A DNA stretch of 64,000 nt from Lentisphaerae bacterium GWF2_57_35. Its GTDB lineage: Bacteria > Verrucomicrobiota > Kiritimatiellia > CAIQIC01 > GWF2-57-35. Positions 40,478-49,128 of this stretch are shown piece by piece. How positions within the stretch are numbered: the stretch's first letter is position 1; every line of letters starts with the position of its first letter. Both the position numbers and the translations under genes were made by a program. Where the stretch lies: positions 96,455 through 160,454 of the forward strand of contig MHBK01000019.1 in the NCBI GenBank assembly GCA_001804865.1. The letters run 5' to 3'. The notes under the pieces are model-generated. The model was not told the DNA's origin and ran no database searches. It worked only from the letters and a program-made list of their open reading frames with translations.

Positions 40478-42493
40478 TTACGGCAGTTCAACCCACAGGC
40501 GATAAAACGGCCCCATCGGCGGCTCGTTGGTATCAGCCATCGAATCTGCGCCGCCGGCGCCCGATCTGGGGCCGGCGCCGGAAACGTTTGTCCAGGCGCC
40601 GCCGGATAGTTCACCGCAGCCATAAAGCGTGTACACGCGATTCATGGACCCTGTGAAGAAAACAGAAATTCCAGACGCCGCCGTTATCTCCGCAACATAC
40701 AAGACCGACAAGGCATTGGTCGGGTCGGTGTCGGCGACATATTCCCGCCAGGCCTGCTCGTCATCATGGTCGGTATCGGTCAACTCCGCTGAATCGAAAG
40801 ACAGACCGCCCACCGTCAAACCATGAAAATCCAGCCACCAGTGCGGTGTGCCCAAGGCGGCCAAGCCCTGCGGGAACGGGAAGGCCCCCATGTCAGCCCG
40901 CGTACCGTCGGGGTCGGGCGCAGAGGCTGGATCGCCCGAATCTATGCAGGCCGATTGGGTCTCGTTGGTCACGGGATATCCCGGCCAGTCCAGCTTGAAG
41001 TCCCCCGCGCCGGAGTTCCTGAAAAGCGGGTTGTTCGTGATGCATCCCGTTCCAAACCAGGCTTCGCCGGCGGCCTCCTCAACGGCGGAATACGAAAGAC
41101 TCAGCGAACCGCTTCCGCTCCCGTACGAGTACCCGAACGCGTTGGGAGTACTGCCCCAGAGAATATTGTTGTTCAATTCGCTCTGGGCCGCAACCTGGTC
41201 CAGATAGACATATAGCCCCCCGCCATCATGGACCGCGCCGTTATTGAAAAAAGTGTTGTTGCGCGCGTCCGCCGAACCGGTTGTGGCCGCCATGCTCAGA
41301 GCGCCTCCGCTGTTGCCCGAGCTGTTCGAGTCGAAAACATTCCTCTCGACCTTCATGCGGCCTGAGTCAGTGGCCAGAAACAGCCCGGCGCCGTTGTTGG
41401 TGGACCGATTCGATGTGAAGATATTGCTCGAAATCTGCGCGCTGCCGCTGAAATGACTGATCCAGAGTCCACCGCCGTCCTCTCCAGCACGATTGGCGAT
41501 ATGCCGGTTTTCCGAGTAATTCAAAAAACCCTCATCGATATAAATCAGCGCTCCGCCCCCACTGCCGCTCGTCGTCCGGTTGCCGAAAAAGCGGTTTTGC
41601 CGGGCGGTCACCTCAGCCGACTGATTGAAACGCAGGCTGCATCCGCCGCCTCCCAAACCTGCCGTGTTTTCGAAGAAATCATTAGCCTCCAACCACAAGG
41701 TGGATCCGCGGCCCGACTGGTAGGTCATCAGCCCGCCGCCGTCGGGATTGCTTCCGCCGGCGGCGGTGTTGCCGGAGAAGATATTGCTGCTGATGACCGC
41801 ATGGCTGGCGCCGTCCGAGAACACCATCAGCCCGCCGCCGTCTCCGAAATATTCACTGCCCCCGGAGTTGTTCACCACATTGCCGATGAAGGCGCATTCG
41901 CTAACCTCAACCAAACCGGAAGAGGCGCCGATGGCCATGGCGCCGACATTGCCGGACGATACATTCAACAGAAACTCGCAGAACCGCACCGTCACGGTTC
42001 CCGACACGGAATTAAGCATCGCTCCGCCGCCAATGCTGTCCCCCTCGGTCGCGGCGCAGTTGCTCACCACGCAATTCCGAATCTGCATGCCGCCTGTTTC
42101 CGATGTAAGTTGCAGTCCGCCGCCGCTGGAGGCGGTCGTGCCGTTTTGAAACGTGATGCCCTCAAGGGCAATCATCGCCCCGGATTCCATGGTCGTCATC
42201 GAAAGGAGCTGTCGCGATCCGCCGCCATCCAGAATGGTTGAACCCGCGCCGGAGCCCTCTATTTTAATAGCATGGTCTTCCGTTGAATTAAAACTCAACG
42301 TCTCCGACAGGGCATACGTTCCGGCGGCCGCCTCAACGACATCGTCCTCCCCGTTCGCCGCGGCCAAGTCCAGTGCAGCCTGAAAACCGGCCGGCGTGCT
42401 GACGTTGAACGTCGCGCCCATCGCCCCGGATGTGACAAGGATAAGCAATCCCGCGATGATCAAACCAATATGGGTTCTCATACTGTAGAACAT
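40478..42493 (-). CDS. Secreted beta-helix (Pmp-like) protein
   Basis: About 671 residues from ATG 42493; a start at 42481 is equally possible, and the longer frame to 42643 adds an unlikely leader. The signal peptide is HIGLIIAGLLILVTSGAMG. Repeats resemble those of chlamydial polymorphic outer-membrane-type beta-helices: many GGG(L/A)-containing turns followed by NxFxxN (SSNIFSGNTAAGG, ARQNRFFGNRTTS, SSNIFTSNRSTNN). The motif IDSGDP then PDPDGTRADMGAFPF is the usual end of such helices. A TSP3-like stretch (DTDHDDEQAWREYVADTDP) and a small C-terminal domain follow. No autotransporter barrel is present. It converges with the plus-strand beta-helix gene. Confidence 0.82.
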   Translation of the reverse strand: MFYSMRTHIGLIIAGLLILVTSGAMGATFNVSTPAGFQAALDLAAANGEDDVVEAAAGTYALSETLSFNSTEDHAIKIEGSGAGSTILDGGGSRQLLSMTTMESGAMIALEGITFQNGTTASSGGGLQLTSETGGMQIRNCVVSNCAATEGDSIGGGAMLNSVSGTVTVRFCEFLLNVSSGNVGAMAIGASSGLVEVSECAFIGNVVNNSGGSEYFGDGGGLMVFSDGASHAVISSNIFSGNTAAGGSNPDGGGLMTYQSGRGSTLWLEANDFFENTAGLGGGGCSLRFNQSAEVTARQNRFFGNRTTSGSGGGALIYIDEGFLNYSENRHIANRAGEDGGGLWISHFSGSAQISSNIFTSNRSTNNGAGLFLATDSGRMKVERNVFDSNSSGNSGGALSMAATTGSADARNNTFFNNGAVHDGGGLYVYLDQVAAQSELNNNILWGSTPNAFGYSYGSGSGSLSLSYSAVEEAAGEAWFGTGCITNNPLFRNSGAGDFKLDWPGYPVTNETQSACIDSGDPASAPDPDGTRADMGAFPFPQGLAALGTPHWWLDFHGLTVGGLSFDSAELTDTDHDDEQAWREYVADTDPTNALSVLYVAEITAASGISVFFTGSMNRVYTLYGCGELSGGAWTNVSGAGPRSGAGGADSMADTNEPPMGPFYRLWVELP

Positions 42494-42693
42494 TCTGCAC
42501 GGAGAAGCCACGATCTGTCGATAGGGTAAACGAGGAAGTTCGGAAGGGATGAAACCCGATCGGGGTATGCGCAGGAGCCTTTCCGCGGTCTTGAACACTT
42601 GTTGAACGAATCGTTGGGCTGCGTCGGGCTTGTACAAAGCCATACATCATGATCCGCTATAGCATTTTGTTCTGGATATGGCTGAACCAGAGG

Positions 42694-43848
42694 CTACGAC
42701 CCTTGCAGGAGAGAGGCGAGGCCAGGCAACGCCTGATCGATCGGACGCACCAGCACTCCTTCTTCTTCGCGAGGCGTGGATCCTCCATACAGCAGGTAGC
42801 AGCGAGCCATGGGGTAGTCCTTATTGAAAGCGCGCAGCCCCGTCAAATCGCTTCGGGTGTAGCGGTTGGACCGTTTGATCTCGAAAGCCAGCATGCCGCG
42901 CGGACCATACAGCACGAAGTCCACTTCCGTGCCGTCGCTCGTTCGCCAGTAGAACGGTTCGTAGTCCAAGCCCAGGGCGTCGTTTACCGCGCGCAGTTCC
43001 TGCAGGAGGATGGTCTCAAGGCCGGCGCCCTCGGCTTCTGCCGGGCTGTCCAGAGGTCCCATCGGTCGGATCGTCCGGTAGACGCCGGCATCGAAAAAGT
43101 AGAACTTGGGATGCGCGACCATGCGGCGTTGCGCACGTTTGGTGAATACCGGTAGGCGATAACCTATCAGCAAGTCGTCCAGAATGCCGAAGTAGTTCTC
43201 GACCACCTTTCGGTCGAGAGCGGCCTCACGCGCCACATGAGCGACATTCAAGGGAGCGCCCTGCGAAAAACTTGCGGTCTCCAGAAAACGGGCGAAGTTG
43301 GCGAGATTGCGCGCCAAGCCCTCCTGTTGCACTTCCTCTCGCAGGTAGGTTTGCACGTACGAAGCGAGAAATTCGCTGGGCGCTTTATGGCCGATGACGG
43401 AAGGCAACTGGCCAAAGCGAAGCGCTCGCTCGAGATCGAAGTCCTGTCCCAGCTCTGAGGCCGTGAGGGGGTGCATCTGGAACGAGAGGGCGCGCCCTGC
43501 GAGCAGGTTGACGCCCTTGCGTCGCAAGCTCCTGGCGCTGGATCCTGTCATGGCAAAACGTAACCCTCGCCCTTCGATGAGCCGGTGCACTTCGTTCAAC
43601 AGTGCAGGAACCCGCTGAATCTCGTCGAGGATAACCCAGTCCGGGTGGGCTGTTCCGATCAGGGTTTCGAGGCGGTGCGGACGCGCCAGCAATTCCGTAT
43701 AAAGATCCCCGTCCAGGAGATCGACGAAAAGATTGGAACGCGATCCGAAGTGCTCTCGCAACCAAGTTGTCTTTCCTGTTCCTCGCGGACCGAATAAGAA
43801 GAAACTTTGCCCTAATTCAAAAGGTCTTTTCAGTAATCTGGCGTACAT
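42694..43848 (-). CDS. AAA ATPase with DUF4143 C-terminal domain
   Basis: About 384 residues from MYARLLKRPF (an ATG at 43878 is also in frame; neither has a clear ribosome-binding site). The Walker A is GPRGTGKT at about 20-27, Walker B is WVILDEIQ, and sensor FAMTGSSAR follows. The C-terminal DUF4143 domain carries EVDFVLYGPRGMLAFEIKRS, the D-ExK pattern of a PD-(D/E)xK nuclease fold. Such proteins are widespread in mobile or defence-linked regions, with no firm function. It is a stand-alone gene. Confidence 0.87.
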   Translation of the reverse strand: MYARLLKRPFELGQSFFLFGPRGTGKTTWLREHFGSRSNLFVDLLDGDLYTELLARPHRLETLIGTAHPDWVILDEIQRVPALLNEVHRLIEGRGLRFAMTGSSARSLRRKGVNLLAGRALSFQMHPLTASELGQDFDLERALRFGQLPSVIGHKAPSEFLASYVQTYLREEVQQEGLARNLANFARFLETASFSQGAPLNVAHVAREAALDRKVVENYFGILDDLLIGYRLPVFTKRAQRRMVAHPKFYFFDAGVYRTIRPMGPLDSPAEAEGAGLETILLQELRAVNDALGLDYEPFYWRTSDGTEVDFVLYGPRGMLAFEIKRSNRYTRSDLTGLRAFNKDYPMARCYLLYGGSTPREEEGVLVRPIDQALPGLASLLQGS

Positions 43849-43942
43849 AACACCCATAATACAGATATTTATTGCCATGTAAATGGTAATAATCCATAGA
43901 TTTGCAGGCGGTCATTGCCCACACTTTCGATGTGTCTTGAGT

Positions 43943-43959
43943 CATAATTCCAATGGCTG
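43943..43959 (+). repeat. 17-bp dispersed motif (copy 3)
   Basis: CATAATTCCAATGGCTG differs by one base from copies at 1746 and 36312, and is preceded by the same GAGT as copy 1. It lies between the ATPase start and the end of the next gene. Confidence 0.45.
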
Positions 43960-43970
43960 TTGCCGCCGGC

Positions 43971-46900
43971 TTATGGGTTGACCTGAAAATCAATGGGATT
44001 GCTGGGGATGCCTTCCCAGTCGAAAACGATCAGCGGACCGGAGGTCGCGCCCATTGGAACGGTCACCGAGATGACGTCATTGGAGAAACTGACGACGGGG
44101 GCGGACAACCCGTTGAAGGTTACGCCGGCCTGCCGGCGAAGGGCGCCGAAGCCGTCGCCGGCGAGGGTCACCGTATCCCCCACGGAAGCGCTCTCGGGAA
44201 CGCAGTTCGTAATAGAGGGGCCGTTCGGTCCGTTTCCATGAATTACAAAGGCGCTATTCACATAGTTCTTCGTCCAGGCGTAACTGATCCACAGGAACCC
44301 ACGCATATCGACGTTCCAATGGTCGCCCCAGCAATTGACCATCAGGAAACCGCCCCGATGATCCGGATCCGAAGCGGAGGGGTTGATGTTGTCGTCATAA
44401 CCGCATAGCGCCACCCAGTGATTGATGCCTGATTTGCCCGGCGGATCATAGAAGGTGGAGGGAGGATTCTGACCGTTATCCGGAAAATCCCCATTCTGGG
44501 TGCCGATCTCAGAACTTATGACGTAACCGTTCGCCAGCCAGGTTTTGGCGTTCTCGATATCGTTATCGGGGTAAGGGGGTCTGTTCGTACCGTGACTCCA
44601 GAGCGTCTCATAGCTATGAATTCGGAAGGGCTTGGCAGCCTCTTCCTGGGCCGAGGTGGGAACGGGATTGCCGAGACGGGGATCGTAGGGCATATCGGCC
44701 AAGTCCACACAACCATTATTTGACAACACATTAAAGGCTTCATGGTCATTGCCATTCATTCTAAACATAAACATGGGGCTCATCTGGTATTCCGGACGCG
44801 CCAGATCCCAGTTGGGACGTTTGGAGTGTTTAATCCATTGAGTCAACTGATAATACGCGATGGCCCAAGGCCCGCAGGTCTGGCCGCCGTATTGGACATC
44901 GGTTTGGTTATTGACTGGCGGCAATTCACCCCGAAGGTCCACTCTCGTGGGCAATGTCTCCCCGGGCGGAGTCCAAGGATCGAACGAATCGGCGATGGGC
45001 TCATGGATGGCAACGGGCAATCCTCCAGGCTTACCCTGCAAAATTAAAGCAGACTCGGAGACGTTCTCGCCTACGGCCCAGACATGGTTCGTATCCGCCG
45101 CGCACACGCCCCAAAACCAATCCTGCTTTCCATAACAGCGCCGGTTGAGGCGCCACTCCCTGCCATTCCAGTGAAGAATGATGCCTTCTCCGGCTACGGC
45201 CCAAACATTGCTGGCATCCAAGGCGGACACGCTCCAAAAAGCCCTCGAGATTTCCGAGGTCTGGGCGGTCCAGCTCGCGCCGTTCCAATGCAGCAGCGTT
45301 CCGAACGCCCCCACGGCCCATACTTGGTTGGGCGCCAGGGCGGACACTCCGTAGAGCGCGTAGGAAGTGCCGGAAGTCTGCGCACTCCAAGTCGCGCCGT
45401 CGTAATGCAGAATCGCTCCCCCTTCTCCCACGGCCCAGACGTTTTGGCTGTCGCAGCCCGAGACCGCATGGAGGAAACGGGTCGTCCCCGATAGCTGTGA
45501 GGTCCATGCCAGCCCATTGTACCAAACAATGGAACCCTCGCCGCCCACCGCCCAAACTTGGTTCGTCGCCAGCGCGAACACCCCGTTGAGATTGACGGTC
45601 GTGGGAAGTCCTGAAACCTGGTTGCTCCAGCTTATGCCATTGTGATGGACGATGACATTGCGGTCTCCCACCGCCCAGATATTGTTTGAATTTAGGACCG
45701 TTACACCCAAGAGGTACTTGTTCGAAACGGCGCCAGTCCGGACAACCCAATTCGTGCCGTTGTACTGGAGGGCGGTGTAAGGGCCCACGACCCACGCGTT
45801 GTCAGGCGCGCTGGCGGAAACGGCCATGAGTTTGTAGGCCCTTTGATCGTGACGATGCGCCTGCGCGCCATCGAAGAAAGAAATGGAGCCGTAAAACCCC
45901 ACCAACCAAACGTGATTGCAGTCGAGGGCGGAGACGTTGAAGTTGCCATGGATGTCCGAAACAGCATGCCAGCTCGTTCCATCGTAGCGAAGAGTTGTAA
46001 CATTATAAATGCTCACCGCCCAAACGCAGTCCTCGTCCACGGCGAAAACACTCTTAAGTTCTAAACCGGGTGCGGGCGCAGTCTGGGGACTCCAACCGAT
46101 TCCGTTGTAATGGAGGATGGCGCTCTCATAGCCCACGGCCCAGACATCCGTCGCGGTCCGGGCGCTGACGCCGCGCAGGTGCTGCGAGCTGCCGGAATTC
46201 TGGGCGGTCCAAACGACGCCGTCGTAATGAAGAATCGTGCCCTGGTCTCCCGCGGCCCAGATGTTTGTCCTATCCGCGACGCTGACGCTGCGCAACTGGT
46301 AGGAGGTCCCTGAATCCTGCGAGTTCCAGTTTGTGCCGTCGTAATGAAGAATCGTTCCGCTGTAGCCCACCGCCCAAATGTTGCTGGCATCCAGGGCGGA
46401 TACGCTGTAGAGCCATTGCGTCGAGCCGGAGGCTTGAGGCCGCCAGCGGTCGCCGTCGTAGTGAAGGATCGATCCCCGGGCGCCCACCGCCCACGCGTTG
46501 TTGGAACGAAGCGCGCAGACGCCGAAGAGGCCGTTCGCCAGCCCGGACGCCTGTACGCGCCATCCGGCGCCGTCGTAGCGAATCACCACGCCGTCGGCCC
46601 CGCCGTGTATGCTGCTGCCCACCGCCCACACGTTGCCGGAGTCCAAGGCGGAGACGCCATAAAGCTCCTGCCCTTGCGGCAGCGGCCTCTGCCACTCCCA
46701 CTGGTACGGAGGCTCGATCGGGGCGGGCAGATGAGAGTCCGATTCCAACCGGAAAAAGGAAGGGGACAAACCTGTCGCGTTGGTGAAGGTCATCGAAGCG
46801 CTGCCGGCCACGTTGGTGCTGAGCGCAATCCAGCCCGCCAGATCGGTCGAGGCTTGCAGCACATTGGTGCTCCCCACCGCCAATTCCGTCGCATCGAATA

Positions 46901-47306
46901 CAATCCGGCTGTCCTGTTTCTGCGGCGGCCCGAGCGTGGCGCTGGGCGTTACGCCGATCAGACCGGCGCCAAAGCCCATTTCGTCGTGGTAGGTGAACGT
47001 GCCGGCGCTGTGGAACGTGTGCAAAAACGTGTCGAGCTGTCCCTCCATGACGCCGCTCCAATAATTCGCGTTGGAAACAGAAAGATCGCTGGTGGTCGTG
47101 TGCGGAAATCCTTCGTCGTTTTCCCAAACCACCGTGTCGCCGACGTAGATCGAAAGCGAGGCCGGAGAAAAAATCGACCCATTGACGCCGACATGATACG
47201 TCTCCGCCAAAACCGGAAAGCCCACGAACGAGAGCAGCCACGCCAACAGAGGAACGGTCAGGAGCAGACGTTGATTGCACGAGGAATCGAACCATTTCAT
47301 TTGCAT
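43971..47306 (-). CDS. Exported cupredoxin-like / beta-propeller / C1 peptidase / IPT fusion protein
   Basis: About 1,111 residues. The frame opens at a TTG at 47339, but ATG 47306, preceded by AAGGCGG, is preferred. Order: signal peptide (LLLTVPLLAWLLSFVGFPVL); cupredoxin-like domain at about 34-125 (SIYVGDTVVWENDEGFPHTT, FHSAGTFTYHDEMGFGAGLI); then at least a dozen propeller-type repeats of VxAxDxxxVWAVGxxGxILHYDG. A papain-like (C1) domain at about 825-1030 has Cys in GGQTCGPWAIA, His in GINHWVALCGYDD and Asn in MVNCWGDHW. An IPT/TIG domain closes the protein (VPESASVGDTVTLAGDGFG). The copper site lacks the usual Cys ligand. All three peptidase residues are present. It is probably an extracellular protease with a large binding propeller. 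Confidence 0.85.
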   Translation of the reverse strand: MQMKWFDSSCNQRLLLTVPLLAWLLSFVGFPVLAETYHVGVNGSIFSPASLSIYVGDTVVWENDEGFPHTTTSDLSVSNANYWSGVMEGQLDTFLHTFHSAGTFTYHDEMGFGAGLIGVTPSATLGPPQKQDSRIVFDATELAVGSTNVLQASTDLAGWIALSTNVAGSASMTFTNATGLSPSFFRLESDSHLPAPIEPPYQWEWQRPLPQGQELYGVSALDSGNVWAVGSSIHGGADGVVIRYDGAGWRVQASGLANGLFGVCALRSNNAWAVGARGSILHYDGDRWRPQASGSTQWLYSVSALDASNIWAVGYSGTILHYDGTNWNSQDSGTSYQLRSVSVADRTNIWAAGDQGTILHYDGVVWTAQNSGSSQHLRGVSARTATDVWAVGYESAILHYNGIGWSPQTAPAPGLELKSVFAVDEDCVWAVSIYNVTTLRYDGTSWHAVSDIHGNFNVSALDCNHVWLVGFYGSISFFDGAQAHRHDQRAYKLMAVSASAPDNAWVVGPYTALQYNGTNWVVRTGAVSNKYLLGVTVLNSNNIWAVGDRNVIVHHNGISWSNQVSGLPTTVNLNGVFALATNQVWAVGGEGSIVWYNGLAWTSQLSGTTRFLHAVSGCDSQNVWAVGEGGAILHYDGATWSAQTSGTSYALYGVSALAPNQVWAVGAFGTLLHWNGASWTAQTSEISRAFWSVSALDASNVWAVAGEGIILHWNGREWRLNRRCYGKQDWFWGVCAADTNHVWAVGENVSESALILQGKPGGLPVAIHEPIADSFDPWTPPGETLPTRVDLRGELPPVNNQTDVQYGGQTCGPWAIAYYQLTQWIKHSKRPNWDLARPEYQMSPMFMFRMNGNDHEAFNVLSNNGCVDLADMPYDPRLGNPVPTSAQEEAAKPFRIHSYETLWSHGTNRPPYPDNDIENAKTWLANGYVISSEIGTQNGDFPDNGQNPPSTFYDPPGKSGINHWVALCGYDDNINPSASDPDHRGGFLMVNCWGDHWNVDMRGFLWISYAWTKNYVNSAFVIHGNGPNGPSITNCVPESASVGDTVTLAGDGFGALRRQAGVTFNGLSAPVVSFSNDVISVTVPMGATSGPLIVFDWEGIPSNPIDFQVNP

Positions 47307-47323
47307 TTGGATACCGCCTTGTT

Positions 47324-47348
47324 GGCGTAAACTATACAAATTTACGCC
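47324..47348. promoter_or_regulatory. Inverted repeat upstream of the protease fusion gene
   Basis: Perfect 8-bp arms GGCGTAAA and TTTACGCC with a 9-bp spacer, starting 18 nt before ATG 47306. It could be an operator or a 5'-leader hairpin. No promoter is clear around it. Confidence 0.35.
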
Positions 47349-47461
47349 AGGAATTTCAAATGAATGCGTTCTTTGCTGTAGGTAGGGCGCTCACTCCGCT
47401 GAGCGCCTTCTTTTCCCCATGCGACCCACTTCTCACTCTGTCGAGGCGATGCCTTGGCCTT

Positions 47462-47641
47462 TTAATCTTTAGCGATGGCCATCTTTACAGCCGCGCTTCG
47501 GAGCGCCTTGTCTGTTGTCCACAAGGGAATGCCAGCAAGAAGGCTTGAGGCCAGAAGGTGAATATCAACGATGCCCATTAACTTGGGTAAACCAACCTTG
47601 ACGATTCTCGTCAGCAAGACACAATGCGATTGTTCGCTCAT
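47462..47641 (-). pseudogene. Truncated PIN-domain (VapC-like) toxin remnant
   Basis: A 59-codon frame starts in the RelE stop codon (ATGA overlap). From about residue 23 it reads GIVDIHLLASSLLAGIPLWT then TDKALRSAA, the C-terminal half of a VapC PIN domain with the last two conserved acidic residues (VDxHLLA and TxDKAL). Normal VapC proteins have about 130 residues with two further acidic residues in the missing N-terminal half. It is therefore inactive unless it serves another role. No gene lies between 47349 and 47461. Confidence 0.6.
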
Positions 47642-47892
47642 CGGTATATGCCCTTCCGATCACCGATGACGACGACGAGGACAAGAAGCCGATCTTCATG
47701 TAATTCGTAGATCACCCGAAAAGAACCGATACGGATGCGCCAAGCCGAACGGCCGGAGAGTTTCTTACAGCCCGAGGGGCGAGGGTTTTCCGCGAGGCCT
47801 CGTATCGCATCAATAATACGATTCTGTTGTGTACGATCGATTCTGGCGAGTTGCTTTTGTGCCGATCGAAGGATTTCGACCGAGTAGCTCAC
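47638..47892 (-). CDS. relE: RelE/ParE-family toxin
   Basis: 84 residues, full length for the family. It has the compact pattern VEILRSAQKQLARI, GLAENPRPSGCKKLSG, WRIRIGSFRVIYEL and LLVLVVVIGDRKGIYR typical of RelE-type mRNA interferases, with the basic and Tyr residues of the C-terminal strand. It cleaves mRNA on the ribosome in characterised relatives. Its start overlaps the antitoxin stop by 4 nt. Confidence 0.92.
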   Translation of the reverse strand: MSYSVEILRSAQKQLARIDRTQQNRIIDAIRGLAENPRPSGCKKLSGRSAWRIRIGSFRVIYELHEDRLLVLVVVIGDRKGIYR

Positions 47893-48095
47893 GCTTTGTA
47901 ATCCTGCTGGATCTCACGCACGGCTTGCTCGAAGGGGACAGCCTCCTGTGATCCTGCTTTGGCCTTATCGAAAGCCCGTATATCGTCGAGTTCCTCAAGT
48001 TCCTCGACGACGCGTTCCCATTCGGCAACTGGAAGCAACACCGCTTTTAGGCGCTGCTGTTCATCAACAACATATTCTGGATGTACCGTAACCAT
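47889..48095 (-). CDS. relB: RelB/Phd-type antitoxin
   Basis: 68 residues; AAAGGG precedes ATG 48095. The N-terminal YVVDEQQRLKAVLLPVAEWE is the Phd/YefM-like dimerisation strand and helix. The acidic, probably disordered C-terminus (ELEELDDIRAFDKAKAG) would wrap the RelE toxin. The pair should repress its own promoter. Confidence 0.85.
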   Translation of the reverse strand: MVTVHPEYVVDEQQRLKAVLLPVAEWERVVEELEELDDIRAFDKAKAGSQEAVPFEQAVREIQQDYKA

Positions 48096-48173
48096 ATTTG
48101 CACCCTTTTTATGAATATCGCATCTCCTGGGCAGGGAATCAATCCGTCTTTCAAGCGAACAAGTTATTGGGGT

Positions 48174-48220
48174 GCATCCGGGAACTGCCTGCCCCCGATT
48201 CTGCGATAATTCCCGGATGC
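48174..48220. repeat. GCATCCGGGAA inverted repeat
   Basis: The 11-bp perfect arms GCATCCGGGAA (48174-48184) and TTCCCGGATGC (48210-48220) lie between the RelBE module and the catabolic operon. No U-run follows. The rest of 48096-48376 holds only the operon promoter and a TTTGCGGCCTTTGCG relative of the 1541 repeat. Confidence 0.5.
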
Positions 48221-48317
48221 GCCTGCATAGCTTGTCTTCGTCATCGATATGGGTCCGTTCTTCTTTGCGGCCTTTGCGTTAAAAATCATCGCCGTTCATT
48301 CCACTCCGTGTTCCTTA

Positions 48318-48346
48318 TTAACATCCACAGGTCACGGCGGTATAGA
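48318..48346 (+). promoter_or_regulatory. Putative promoter of the catabolic operon
   Basis: TTAACA (48318-48323), a 17-bp spacer and TATAGA (48341-48346), about 30 nt before the first start codon. AGGAGG at 48367-48372 follows as ribosome-binding site. Confidence 0.5.
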
Positions 48347-48376
48347 ATCACTTGTTGCGCCTAAAAAGGAGGTACT

Positions 48377-49126
48377 ATGGCTATCGAGCTGGAAACGATC
48401 CTGAGACCTGTTGATCACCCCGTCCCCCCATTCCCCCCCAAGTACATGCAAGTGGCCAGCGGCGAAATGATGGTGGTTCGCCAGATCGATCGCGAAGAAG
48501 TTCCCGAGCTGCTGCCCCATGTGGAACCGCTGCTCCACGTCGAGCGCGATTATTACGACATCGTATCCGCCCGCGTTTACGCGGAGTTGCTGGCATATTA
48601 TCGCCATCGCGTTCAGGACGAATACGTCTTGGTCGCCCAGATCGACGGCGAACTCGCGGCGATTGTGAACGGGCGCTTTCTGAATGCGGACGTGGGCGTT
48701 TCCTATCACACGCTGGCGTTGCGCCGCGGTTTGCGCGTGGGCGCTCATGCTTTTGCGGCGAAGATGGAGTACCACATCGACATCGTGAAACAAAAGGAAG
48801 TCCTGATCGTCGCGGAGTCGCCCATCGGGTTTCGGCGCTGGATGATCGAATATCAGCTCGAAAAGCGCTTCGAGGTGGCCCATGAGTTGGGCGGCGTTCC
48901 CTCCTGGGCGCTGACCAAGGAAATTTTCGACAAGGCCCGTGAGACGCTGGTGGTCGGACGCCGGCCCGTTCCGGAAGCGCTGTTGAAGAAAGCCCAGGCG
49001 GCCATCCTGCCGCCGTCCAGTCCGCCGAAGCCGCCGCAGGATTTGCTGGCCGCTACGCGCGCCATGAACGATCCGACCGGAACCTCGCTGATGCTGCAAC
49101 GCTGGAAACAGGAAGGGAAGGTGTAA
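48377..49126 (+). CDS. GNAT-like protein, first gene of the catabolic operon
   Basis: 249 residues with AGGAGG 4 nt before the ATG. The middle (EYVLVAQIDGELAAIVNGRF, then EVLIVAESPIGFRRWMIEYQ) has the strand-helix pattern of a GNAT acyltransferase core, but the canonical Q/RxxGxG/A acetyl-CoA loop is not clear, so the call is tentative. The C-terminal 50 residues are Pro- and Ala-rich. It is separated from the thiolase-like gene by 2 nt. Its place at the head of the operon suggests an acyl-CoA-linked role, but this is inference. Confidence 0.5.
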   Translation: MAIELETILRPVDHPVPPFPPKYMQVASGEMMVVRQIDREEVPELLPHVEPLLHVERDYYDIVSARVYAELLAYYRHRVQDEYVLVAQIDGELAAIVNGRFLNADVGVSYHTLALRRGLRVGAHAFAAKMEYHIDIVKQKEVLIVAESPIGFRRWMIEYQLEKRFEVAHELGGVPSWALTKEIFDKARETLVVGRRPVPEALLKKAQAAILPPSSPPKPPQDLLAATRAMNDPTGTSLMLQRWKQEGKV

Positions 49127-49128
49127 CC

